A program made the translations under genes and the position numbers. From the NCBI GenBank assembly GCA_963971225.1, contig OZ020270.1, positions 18,585,488 through 18,649,487 on the forward strand: a DNA stretch of 64,000 nt, in the 5' to 3' direction. The DNA is from Melieria omissa (lineage: Eukaryota > Arthropoda > Insecta > Diptera > Ulidiidae). Below the pieces are notes generated by a model. That model was not told the origin of the DNA, did no database searches, and was given only the letters and a program-made list of their open reading frames with translations. Below, in pieces: positions 21,060 through 30,772 of this stretch (the first letter of the stretch is position 1; each line of letters opens with the position of its first letter).

Positions 21060-23079
21060 CAGTGGCGTCCCCAGGATTTCGGGAAGGGGGGGGATATGCA
21101 AAAAATGCAGTTTAACGCCATTTTTATACTTTCATCTTATTATTAAGTATTATTTTTAATACATGTTGAATAAAATTGTACATACATACATATATGTATA
21201 CATATACTAACATAAACTTCTTAAAACACAAAATTCAAGTGACATGTATTTTTAAGTCATAAAATCCCAACCAAAAAATTCAAGTTTGTTTTAAGTTATG
21301 ACATTTCGAAAACAACTGCTAATAGAATTACGAAAAACCAAAAGACGTATTTTAAAAAGCACACCAGCTATGTAAAAGAAATCAAACATTTACAAAATGT
21401 ATGACGTTCTGAAATTTAATTATGATAGAGGTGACCATGTTTCCATGTTTACCCGCAATTTACCAAAACTATATAAGTGAATTTTTTTTTAATTTCAACA
21501 GCTGATGCAGGGTTGGCATGAAGCCTGCGTTTGATTACTATTTTGGTAAATAGTCGACACTTTTGGGAACATTGAAAATACAACTATTCTGCGAGAACAA
21601 ATGCAATGCTGATTTTTTTTATTCATTTATTCTTAACCCTTCTGCGGGTATCCGGTTCTGGCCAGACCATATTGAACTTTGGATCCACTTTAGTAATGTT
21701 GTAATTAAGCTATCGAGCTCAAATTTCATGATATCCTTAACTGATCTTTTCTAAGCACAAAACCCAAAACCATGGCTTGGCCAGACCATGGTGCATTTTC
21801 ATACAAATTTGCCAGTTATTTTCAGTTTTTTTTTTGTTATTTTCGACGTAATTATTGTCAGAATTGTTAATAAATATTTTTTTATATTATATATATATTT
21901 TCAACTAGGTTTTTCCATCTGACCCGATTTGAAGCACTTTTTTCGTGCCATCCCGTTAATAGTGACGTAAATTAGCTGGCGCAAAATGTACCTGGTCCAA
22001 GTGTTTTTCGTTCGCCTTGGCTTTTATTTTCTTTGGGTTAATAAATTATAATTTTTGTTGGAAAATAATGTTGGAACATATTCAAAATTAATACTTATCC
22101 ATTTTCCAATTCGATTGGGTGTTTTCTGTGACAGAGATGAAAGGAAGAGAATGCTATTTTGAGAATCAGGTGGACATTGTTTTTGAACTTCGACGCTGGA
22201 GTTAAATCAGAGAGGAAAATCTCTAAAAAAATTTCCTTAGCAATAGCGGAAACTAATGCTTTAGAGCAACGAATTTAAGATATTAAATAATTTGCTGCGA
22301 GAGGCAATAATAACGGTGCTGCCAATTTCACGCTTTCATTTGGCCCTGAACAAAACGAAGCTTCTGATACTGATAGAAAAAATGGTCGTTTAGATAGTTC
22401 AATGTGAAGATAGCAACGACGAAGGCGACAAGGAAAACGATATCCGGCCAGTTCAGCATGAACAACAACATGTAGAGCATGTTTTGCATATTTTTCTTTG
22501 GCAAAGCAGTTCAGAATTATTAACAGTGCAAGGAATCCAGAAATATATATATCAAAACCCGATTTGTATGTGTCGAATGTAAAATCTCAATGTGGTATAG
22601 TCATGATACTGCATTATATTGTTGAAATAATTGCATTGGTCAAGCAGCTGAAGTAGATCCATAAGTAACGTATTTTACATTTATACATTTTTTTTATTTT
22701 TTTGCTTTACTGCCGTATTTTTTTAATTTCAAAATTAACTCATTAAAGTTGAAACTCGCTATTTACTTAATTATTCTAGTATATTTTCACCGTTTTACGT
22801 AAAAATAATGTAGACAAGCAAAAGAAATCATTGTATTCACACTTTCTGGTTTTTTTATATCCTTAACAACAATCCTCGACTATCATCTTGTTTACATTCT
22901 GGTCTGGCCAGATCATGGGAGGTTCAGTTATTAGGTTTTAAGTGGGTGATTACAGAAGCGATAAAGCAAATAGTAAAAATGTTTCACAATTCCATATTGT
23001 TATAGCAAATTGCATAAGTGAATTCTCCGACCAAGGGGGGGGATCCATCCCCCTAATCCCCCCCCTGGGGACGCCACTG
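21060..23079 (+). mobile_element. hAT element, family B copy 1 (non-autonomous)
   Basis: The ends CAGTGGCGTCCCCAGG / CCTGGGGACGCCACTG are flanked by an 8-bp duplication TTGTAAAT (21052-21059, 23080-23087), the hAT signature. It lies in intron 2 of the long-TIR transposase. No hAT transposase is visible. An internal stretch starting TTAACCCTTCTGCGGG (21633), with repeated TGGCCAGACCA motifs (21660, 21780, 22910), looks like an older nested piggyBac-type piece. A second copy is at 32829-35462 (inverse). Confidence 0.9.
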
Positions 23080-23600
23080 TTGTAAATAGTAATACGAGTA
23101 ATAATATTGTATCAAATTTTATTTTTTATTGACCTCCGAATGATCGCTGAAAATTGAACAACTATCATCGTCAGTCTCGGAAAAATCAGAATCTGAGTAT
23201 ACAATTTCATCAACGGAATTTTTGATCGCCACAGCTGCAAATAGTTAAACTCGGATTATTTCAAAATTTGTTTTTAATTTCATAGAATCATTATCGGAAT
23301 ACTCACTAATATCATTTTCCTGCATTTTCGTTGCTTTCTGCCTACATATTGGACACAAGATATCACTTGAATGCAAGAAATCAAATTTTTTGAGAACGGC
23401 AGCCGAAACTTGACGCAAATTTCTCTTCTGACTAATTCCACTGTGATTTTTTAAGTTAAATGGATTGCAACAACGATCCTTAAATTGGGATCGCGACATT
23501 TTCGACAACATTTTCACTTTGCGTTCATTACCGGGACGTAGTTAACAATAAACTGTAAGCGCGAGCGCGCGATGTCTAACGCGACAAGTCTAGACACGTC

Positions 23601-24104
23601 AGCCTGCGTACGACCGAGTCGCGCTGCGGCACGCTCCGCGCGCGCGAGCCGTTATATAAAAATGCATTGCTCCTTAACTTTTGAGCCTTCCACTCCAAAA
23701 TTTTTCCATAATTCAGAAGAACGTTTGGACTATGTTTTTCGATAAAAGAAAAGAAAAAAAATTAGGTCCATCTTTAAAAAAATTCTATTTGTTTATAAAT
23801 TTGCAATTTTTTTCTTCGAATAATTGATATGATGAAAATTTAGTATACCTCATTAGAAAGCTGAGAAAAAGGGTAAATTTTATGTTGAGGAAATTTGTTC
23901 ATACCTATATTAGGTTTTTCAGTATTAACGATTGGAAAAATGTACTTTATTACGAAAGTAAAATTTCGAAAAATTTTTTCTCGAAAATAACGCGTAAAAA
24001 ATAAGAATAAAAAAATGCGTATCGAATATTTTCGACAACTTCAACGAAAAAAAATATTTTTATGGAAAAAAAATGTTGGTGGCAAATTTTGTATGGAATG
24101 CCCC
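23601..24104. repeat. Right 504-bp inverted repeat of the long-TIR transposon
   Basis: Complement of 17654-18157. The transposase start lies only 84 bp inside it, so the repeat probably carries the promoter. Confidence 0.88.
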
Positions 24105-25079
24105 ATTAGGGCTGGTTAATTTTTTTTTTATGAAGCGTATAGCAAAAACGTAATCTATAGGTGATTCTGAGAAATTTTGCTCAAGAGACCATACCTCTAA
24201 GTCGGATTTGGAGGCCCCCAAAATTTCAAAATAGATATTTTTCAATATATACATAAAAAAATTTAATTAAATTCGTCATAAAATCGGATAGAGTTATAGT
24301 AGGTTTCTTAATCTGGGCTTGTTTGAAAGGTATTTTTATCACCTTTCAGAATCTGTATTGATACCAATATTTTTTTTTATTTTTAGTAGACATATTAGGA
24401 ATTTTTTGTCGAAAAATAGCCTAAAATGAACTTTTGACTAACAAATTCCGAATTTTTTTAGATTTTTTCCGATAATTTTTTTTTTGGAGATTATGAAAGT
24501 TTAGATAATTTCCAACAACTTTTATTACGATCAATTTTTTTGTTTTCGAACTCCTTTTTGTAGGAAAATCGATCTGAAAAAATCAACATTTTCAAGGTTT
24601 CAACAAAAAAACACTATTTTTACATTTTTAATTCAATTTATTTTTAAATATTATTCTCGACCTACAATTTAATGTTTTAACGTGGTAATATATAATAATA
24701 ATCTACAAAAAAAAAATATCGAAAAAAATCTAAGAAAATTCGGAATTTATTAGTTAAAAGTCCATTTTAGGCTATTTTTCGACAAAAAATTCCTAATATG
24801 TGTACTAAAAATAAAAAAAAATATTGGTATCAATACAGATTCTGAAAGGTGATAAAAATACCTTTCAAACAAGTCCAGATTGGGAAATCTACTATAACTC
24901 TATCCGATTTTATGACGAATTTAATTAAATTATTCTATGTATATATTCAGCCCTTTTCCGAGTGTCGTGAGTCGTTTTTTTTTACTGTCGTTTTTTGAGT
25001 CGTGTCGTTTTTATTTTGGTATTCCCGAAAATTTTCGACACGAGAGCTTTTGTACAAGATTGAATGAGCATAAAATGTG

Positions 25080-25870
25080 ATAGCTTCTTCTTGTTGAGCT
25101 ATCAACAGAGTGATCTTTCAACTGCATGAGTATGTCCTGGATGAGTTGGAGCCCAAATTAAAAAGCCGCAAGCGATCCGCGATACTTGCGGCAATAAAAT
25201 TGGCAACAACATTACGCGTTTTGGCAGAGGGCGGCTATCACAGCCACCGTAGCTCAGGTGGCTAGGCGTTGGGCCGCGAGTCAAGACTCCGTTGCGTTAA
25301 CACCGAAAAAAAATAAAAACAACAATTTTTCTTTCGGCGGCTGTCCTCTCAGCAGGAAATGGCAAACTTTCTGAGAGTAAAAATTGCCTATGAAAAAGCT
25401 CCCAACTCGCCGTTCGGAATCGGCATAAAACTATAGGTCGCTTCCAACCTTGTAAAAACATTCACACGTACAACACGGTTGGTTGCGGGTAGCTAGGCTT
25501 TAGTCTCGTTATCGGGCTTTCGTGCTAGTCAAGAAGAAGAAGAAGGCTATCAGCTTGGGGCCGACAACGTCTTTAAGTTAGGCCTATCGCAGCCGACTGT
25601 TACGAAGTGCTTAACAGAAGTGGTCACAGCCTTGCAAAGCGTTTTATGCCTCAAGTAGATACAGTTTGAGATGATTGACCAGGATAAAAGTGAAGCAACG
25701 CAATTCTTTTACACAAAAACTAATTTTCCTGGTGTTATAGCTGTTTCGATAGCACTCCCATTGCGATTCTGTCACCAAGCACAGACCCCCATCTGTTTTA
25801 TAACCGGAAAGGGTTATATACATAGTCTGAACACAATGGTAGTAAGTATACTAAATAAAATAGATGTGTA
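25080..25870 (+). pseudogene. Harbinger transposase fragment, split by a SINE
   Basis: Before the SINE, residues such as LDELEPKLKSRKRSA and TTLRVLAEGGYQ correspond to the N-terminal region. After it, LGLSQPTVTKCLTEVV and FFYTKTNFPGVIA match the Harbinger stretch that precedes the first catalytic Asp (FPGVIG.IDGTH). The residues after this point have diverged (VSIALPLRFC), and no DDE core follows. Stops and the SINE insertion make it inactive. Confidence 0.7.
25241..25544 (+). repeat. tRNA-derived SINE copy, (AAG)n tail
   Basis: Flanked by an 8-bp duplication GGCTATCA (25233-25240, 25545-25552). A box TAGCTCAGGTGG near the start. The body has the shared block 'ggctgtcctctcagc', 'ctgagagtaaaaattgcc' and 'aagctcccaac'. 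The tail is an AAG repeat like that of the RTE LINE at 37681. The B box is degenerate. Confidence 0.85.
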
Positions 25871-26673
25871 AACTATGTAATACCACAGAACAAACAGTAT
25901 ACCTTTTATTCTGTGGTAAAACTTTAACTAGATTTGTGAAATATAAATTAATTTCCTAATAACAAGTACTTAAATACTGACCATTTTGCAAAAAAATCTC
26001 ACGATCTTCCGCTTTCGACTGCTTGTCGTGAACAAAAATGCCTACGACTCAAATCAACGAATTTTCCTGTAGTATGTCGTTTTGAAACAACGGGAATCTC
26101 AAATCGTAATAGATTTAGTCGAAATTTGTGTTGAAACGACAACGAGAATGCGACTAGTCGAAGTTTTCGACGAACGACTGTCGTTTCGACAACGGGAATA
26201 GAGCTGATTGAAAAATATCTATTTTGAAATTTTGGGGGGCTCCAAATCCGACTTACGATACCTGTAGAATAAGTCGTCAATGGCAGGATTGTTCAATTGA
26301 ACAACTTTGTAACACTGAAAATTCGGAATTTATTAGTTAAAAGTTCATTTTAGGCTATTTCTCGACAAAAAATTCCTAATATGTCTACTAAAAATAAAAA
26401 CAAATACTGGTATCAATACAGATTCTGAAAGGTGATAAAAATACCTTTCAAACAAGCCCAGATTGAGAAATCTGCTATAACTCTATCCGATGTTATGACG
26501 AATTTAATTAAATTATTCTATGTATATATTGAAAAATATCTATTTTGAAATTTTGGGGGGCTCCAAATCCGACTTAGAGGTATGGTCTCTTGAGCAAAAT
26601 TTCTCAGAATCACCTATAGATTATGTTTTTGCTATACGCTTCATCAAAAAAAAAATTAACCCGCCCTAATATA

Positions 26674-28295
26674 CAGTGGCGGACAAAACTGTTCACGAAT
26701 TTTCATAAGTTAGAAAGCTTATCAAATTTTTTACTTTTTAACAACAAAAACAAAAATTTAAGTACATAGTTTTAAAATTGAATATTTTGTTTACTGAAAA
26801 ACAGCAAACAAAATATTATAATTATATAATAATTAATAAAGAAACACTAAAATTCAAAAAAGGTGGTGTGAACAGTTTTGACGCATATAAGCAAAAATCG
26901 ATTGATATTATCTTTAATATTTTGGGTGGTCTCCGCGGGCCTTTATAATGATTCGGCATGCTTTGTACTAGATTGTGTTGTATTTTTGAGGGTATTTCCA
27001 ACCACGCTGGTGAAGTTTTTTCCCATAATCTGTCAATATCCTTTGGTAAGTCTTTTTGGGCATAATTTTTCTCTTTAAGGCAAACCACTAATGTTCTATG
27101 GGGTTTAAGTCCGGTAATTGGGATGGCCAATCAAAAATGTGTATGCCGTTTTCGGCTATCCACTCTTTGGTGGCTCTGGCTGTATGTTTTAGATCGTTGT
27201 CCTGCACAAAAATTTTTTCGTGACCCGGCTTTTTATAAAAGATATCTAAACTTAGTAGGTAGGAGTCCTCTCAAATCGTAATAAAGTCGCTTACCATCAT
27301 TCTAATTTTCATACGGCGCAAAATTCCGACATCACTTCCACGGAAACAACCGCATGCTATAAGAGAAACAACTTCCAAACTTTAGAGTTTTTTCTATATT
27401 GCAGTTTGGGACTTCAATTTGCTTGTCTACCCAAGTGTAACGTTTACCGTCAGACCCCAAACGATGAATTTTTGTTTCATCCTACCAAGTTACTCTCCGC
27501 GAGTCATCAACGGGAGTCATTGCGTACTTCTTAGCAAATGCCAACCTGACCTTGCGATGACGACCAGTCAACAATGTTTTTTTATGTTTTGATCTTGGCT
27601 ACAAATCCGCTTTCGTTTAATGTCTTTTGGACGGTTCTAGTGGTGACTTGTATACATTAATCAGCTTGTAGTACTTTTGCGATGTCTGCAGCAGTGTTAG
27701 TGGCAACAGTTAAAATCAATCTGCAAACAAAACGCTGAACCACCGGAAACTACTTTTTCTTGCGACCATTTTTGCTCGATCTGGCTGTTATATTATAGCA
27801 GTCTTTAATTTTTTTAGCTACACCGATTGATATTTTGTGTTTTCCAGCAAATTTCCGATAGGTGAAACTACTTTCAATGTCTTTTGCAAAAATTTTCCTT
27901 AAATTCTGCAAACAATTTTCGACCTATTTCAAATCAGCAAATTTAATTAGAAGTTTTGTACTTTGAAAAGTTTTTTGGAGCATAATGTTATATATTATTT
28001 ATCTTCTCAATACACCGACGCGGTTCCGAATAGAACTAATAGCGATTGTCGAGACAAATGCTCTAATACGTAGCTTTGCCCGATCGCGGACAAAACTGTT
28101 CACACATGCCTGCAAATATTTCTTTAGAAAACGGTATTTTGCAGAAAATATAAACAGCTAAAATTATCATGGTATAACATGCTGGCTTGAAGTAAAAATG
28201 TGGCAAACTACGATTGCTATACTCCAAACAAGTACCCGCGAATTTAACATTTTGTGAAATTTAAATTTTTTTGTGAACAGTTTTGTCCGCCACTG
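26674..28295 (-). mobile_element. Tc1-like element, family A copy 2
   Basis: It has the same ends as 2225-5732, with TA at 26672-26673 and 28296-28297, and is uninterrupted at 1622 bp. It shows the original sequence at the copy 1 insertion site. The transposase is degenerate. Confidence 0.9.
26840..27900 (-). pseudogene. Tc1-like transposase remnant, copy 2
   Basis: Reading leftwards it shows the N-terminal GRKKK linker (near 27755), DETKIHRLGSDG with a stop just before the Asp (near 27475), QDNDLKHTA (near 27195) and DWPSQLPDLNPIEH followed by a stop (near 27110). Because the same stops occur in copy 1, this subfamily was probably already dead when copied and was moved in trans. Confidence 0.78.
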
Positions 28296-28301
28296 TATAT
28301 A

Positions 28302-28885
28302 CTACTGTGTACAAAGAATACCCGGAATTTGTTTATAATTCAAAACATCTTTATTTATTCTTTCAAATCAATTTCATCGCCTTCAAAGTAGTCCCCCCCG
28401 ATGCAATGCACTTATGCCAACGGACTTTCCAATCTTCGAAGCATGCCAAATAGTTACCTTCCGGTATGGCCTTCAATGCGCGCACCGATTCACGTTGAAT
28501 CTCTTCAATCGATTCAAAACGGTGTCCTCGAAGTGGTCTTTTGAGTTTGGAGAATAGCCAGAAGTCACAAGGAGCTAAATCAGGCGAATACGGTGGCTGT
28601 GGAACGATATGAGTTTAATTTTTGGCGAAATGCTCACGAAGAACCAATGCCGTGTGCGATGGTGCATTATCGTGATGCAAAAACCAAGAGTTGTAAAAAT
28701 CGCCGAATTCACTTTTTGCGTCTCACAAAACCAAGCGTAACTCAAACACTAATGAGTATTTTGACGTATAATTTGACATGTGAGCCTCTAACAGTTGTAC
28801 CAACTTAAAAAAAAAATAATTCGGCGAAAATATTTAACCGCGTAGTTTAAATGGGAAAATTCCGGGTATTCTTTGTACACAGTAG
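28302..28885 (-). mobile_element. mariner deletion derivative (mauritiana-type), copy 1
   Basis: The ends CTACTGTGTACAAAGAATAC and complement are flanked by TA (28300-28301, 28886-28887). At 584 bp it is far shorter than a full mariner (~1.3 kb). It keeps the C-terminal transposase (28356-28720, minus): HHDNAPSHTA, a stop, PYSPDLAPCDFWLFSKLK, and GGDYFEGDEIDLKE before the stop. Copy 2 at 29606-30189 is almost identical. Confidence 0.85.
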
Positions 28886-28892
28886 TATACTA

Positions 28893-29173
28893 CATGGGCT
28901 GAAAAGTCTTTGGCCTGACATAGAGATGGCGCCAAAAATTAAGAATTATTGTGTTGTACATGGAAAACCATCCTTAACTTAGATTCTGTCAAAGTTTCAT
29001 GACATTTGGTTGACTCGTTTTCAAGTTATTGCTTTCGAAGTGACGCTACCTCTGAATTTTTGTAAACAATGGGAAAAAGTGAATTTCGTGTTTTGATAAA
29101 ACATTGCTATTTGATGGGCAAAAATACAGATGTATTATAACATTTATCAAGCCATGCTTTTGTTTCCACTGTA
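28893..29173 (+). mobile_element. mariner 5' fragment (CATGGGCTGAAAAG end)
   Basis: Preceded by TA at 28891-28892. After about 175 bp of leader, a GKSEFRVLIKHCYLMGKNT frame opens at 29069, the N-terminus of a mariner transposase. The right part is cut by a LINE fragment at 29174. Confidence 0.75.
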
Positions 29174-29535
29174 GGAGGAGAACAATCCTGTCTTTGTCCT
29201 TCATTTTTGATGTACTCCGGGGTATGGTGGATTGTCCCACACTCCTAGAGAGGATTTTTCTGAATATTCCAGCTAGATCTCTTCGTTGCTCAGAGCTCTT
29301 CCATGTTGGTATTTTGAGGGCTCTGTATGCGCGAAATGCACCTATCACCAGAGCCTTAATTGAGTTCAATAGAATCTCCAAAATTGTTGACATTGATTTT
29401 TCAATTTCAAAAAATCGTTTCATTTATTCGTTAAATCTTGTTTATAAGTAGCTTCATGTGTTCAACTTAGCCTATAAGAATTTGTATTGTATTCATTGGC
29501 TAATCAATACTAAATAAATAAATAAATAAATAAAA
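29174..29535 (+). mobile_element. 5'-truncated LINE, 3' end with (AAAT)n tail
   Basis: The frame encodes the extreme C-terminus of a Jockey/CR1-type reverse-transcriptase protein: DCPTLLERIFLNIPARSLRCSELFH...ALYARNAPITRALIEFN, like the 'CP.LL..I...VP.R..R...LF' tail of that group. It ends at a TAG near 29449, then 3' UTR and an AAATA repeat tail. It is flanked by two nearly identical copies of 0.8-0.9 kb (28231-29173 and 29535-30367). Confidence 0.75.
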
Positions 29536-29605
29536 GTACCCGCGAATTTAACATTTTGTGAAATTTAAATTTTTTTGTGAACAGTTTTGTCCGCCACTGT
29601 ATATA

Positions 29606-30189
29606 CTACTGTGTACAAAGAATACCCGGAATTTGTTTATAATTCAAAACATCTTTATTTATTCTTTCAAATCAATTTCATCGCCTTCAAAGTAGTCCCC
29701 CCCGATGCAATGCGCTTATGCCAACGGACTTTCCAATCTTCGAAGCATGCCAAATAGTTACCTTCCGGTATGGCCTTCAATGCGCGCACCGATTCACGTT
29801 GAATCTCTTCAATCGATTCAAAACGGTGTCCTCGAAGTGGTCTTTTGAGTTTGGAGAATAGCCAGAAGTCACAAGGAGCTAAATCAGGCGAATACGGTGG
29901 CTGTGGAACGATATGAGTTTAATTTTTGGCGAAATGCTCACGAAGAACCAATGCCGTGTGCGATGGTGCATTATCGTGATGCAAAAACCAAGAGTTGTAA
30001 AAATCGCCGAATTCACTTTTTGCGTCTCACAAAACCAAGCGTAACTCAAACACTAATGAGTATTTTGACGTATAATTTGACATGTGAGCCTCTAACAGTT
30101 GTACCAACTTAAAAAAAAAATAATTCGGCGAAAATATTTAACCGCGTAGTTTAAATGGGAAAATTCCGGGTATTCTTTGTACACAGTAG
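29606..30189 (-). mobile_element. mariner deletion derivative (mauritiana-type), copy 2
   Basis: Identical in layout to 28302-28885, displaced by exactly 1304 bp, with only isolated base differences (for example gcacttat vs gcgcttat). It is part of the duplicated block rather than an independent insertion. Confidence 0.85.
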
Positions 30190-30196
30190 TATACTA

Positions 30197-30599
30197 CATG
30201 GGCTGAAAAGTCTTTGGCCTGACATAGAGATGGCGCCAAAAATTAAGAATTATTGTGTTGTACATGGAAAACCATCCTTAACTTAGATCCTGTCAAAGTT
30301 TCATGACATTTGGTTGAAATCAGATGTATTATAACATTTATCAAGCCATGCTTTTGTTTCCACTGTATTTTTGCCCATCAAATAGCAATGTTTTATCAAA
30401 ACACGAAATTCACTTTTTTCCATTGTTTACAAAAATTCAGAGGTAGCGTCACTTCGAAAGCAATAACTTGAAAACGAGTCAACCAAATGTCATGAAACTT
30501 TGACAGAATCTAAGTTAAGGATGGTTTTCCATGTACAACACAATAATTCTTAATTTTTGGCGCCATCTCTATGTCAGGCCAAAGACTTTTCAGCCCATG
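30197..30599. mobile_element. Foldback mariner derivative with two 5' ends
   Basis: Both ends read CATGGGCTGAAAAG inwards, flanked by TA (30195-30196, 30600-30601). The longer minus-strand arm encodes the mariner N-terminus (MEKSEFRVLIKHCYLMGKNTVETKAW...). The element is thus two 5' ends joined head to head, with no 3' end. Confidence 0.78.
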
Positions 30600-30772
30600 T
30601 AGTATACTTTGTTTCATAGTTATAGGGAAAAAAAATGTTCTGGAAATTCGAAAAACGGTAAGTGTTAAAAAAAAAATTAATGATGCAGTTTATCGACCAC
30701 GTGGTCACCTTAAAAAAAACAACAACAACTATTTTCTACTAACGGTATATTTTGAGCAAGCTGATCAAGTGT

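Larger units (their letters stand above)
18307..23517 (-). pseudogene. Five-exon transposase of the long-TIR element (one frameshift, two insertions)
   Basis: Exons on the minus strand are 23517-23307 (donor GTGAGT), 23234-23134, 21007-20788 (donor GTAATG), 20714-20397 (donor GTACGT) and 20334-18307. All five acceptors end in AG, and every junction keeps the reading phase, giving about 650 codons. Exon 1 has RCCNPF...CPICR. Exon 3 has LPKNWCIRKAAQIF and an HTH-like stretch. Exon 4 has MPGQKD, LRPEHCIFAGSGGTHNVC. Exon 5 has ICDFAENYAF (candidate first Asp), IYFSE- (near 18776) and HGKGPCDGAGGTIKR (near 18633-18675). These motifs recur in a family of eukaryotic TE proteins with a DFAENY/HGKG.CDG core. 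A single-base loss near 18775 shifts the frame. The hAT element lies in intron 2; the foldback splits exon 5. Confidence 0.8.
17654..24104 (-). mobile_element. 6.45-kb DNA transposon with 504-bp terminal inverted repeats
   Basis: GGGGCATTCCATACAAAA at 17654 is repeated in inverse at 24104. Near-perfect complementarity continues for about 504 bp each side, ending at GCAGGCT / AGCCTGC. A spliced transposase gene occupies the interior on the minus strand. A hAT element (21060-23079) and a foldback element (19034-19956) have inserted; without them the element is about 3.5 kb. The target duplication cannot be read because the left flank is a TA repeat. I do not assign a superfamily name with confidence. 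Confidence 0.88.
24948..26206 (+). mobile_element. PIF/Harbinger element nested in the palindromic element
   Basis: The imperfect ends CAGCCCTTTTCC / GGGAATAGAGCTG are flanked by ATT (24945-24947, 26207-26209), a 3-bp duplication as in PIF/Harbinger. It contains transposase fragments and a SINE. Confidence 0.72.
24109..26666. mobile_element. Palindromic TA-inserting MITE-like element with Harbinger inside
   Basis: The ends GGGCTGGTTAATTTTTT / AAAAATTAACCCGCCC are flanked by TA (24107-24108, 26667-26668). The left arm (24109-24550) is repeated in inverse at 24711-24947. A second partial copy of the right arm runs from 26317 to the end, separated by about 60 bp of unrelated sequence (26257-26316). 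The element therefore has a partial tandem duplication of one arm. No coding sequence of its own was found. Confidence 0.75.

Noticed and set aside
28593..28808. Identical 71-residue ORFs at 28593 and 29897
   Set aside because: Antisense of mariner transposase remnants within a duplicated block.
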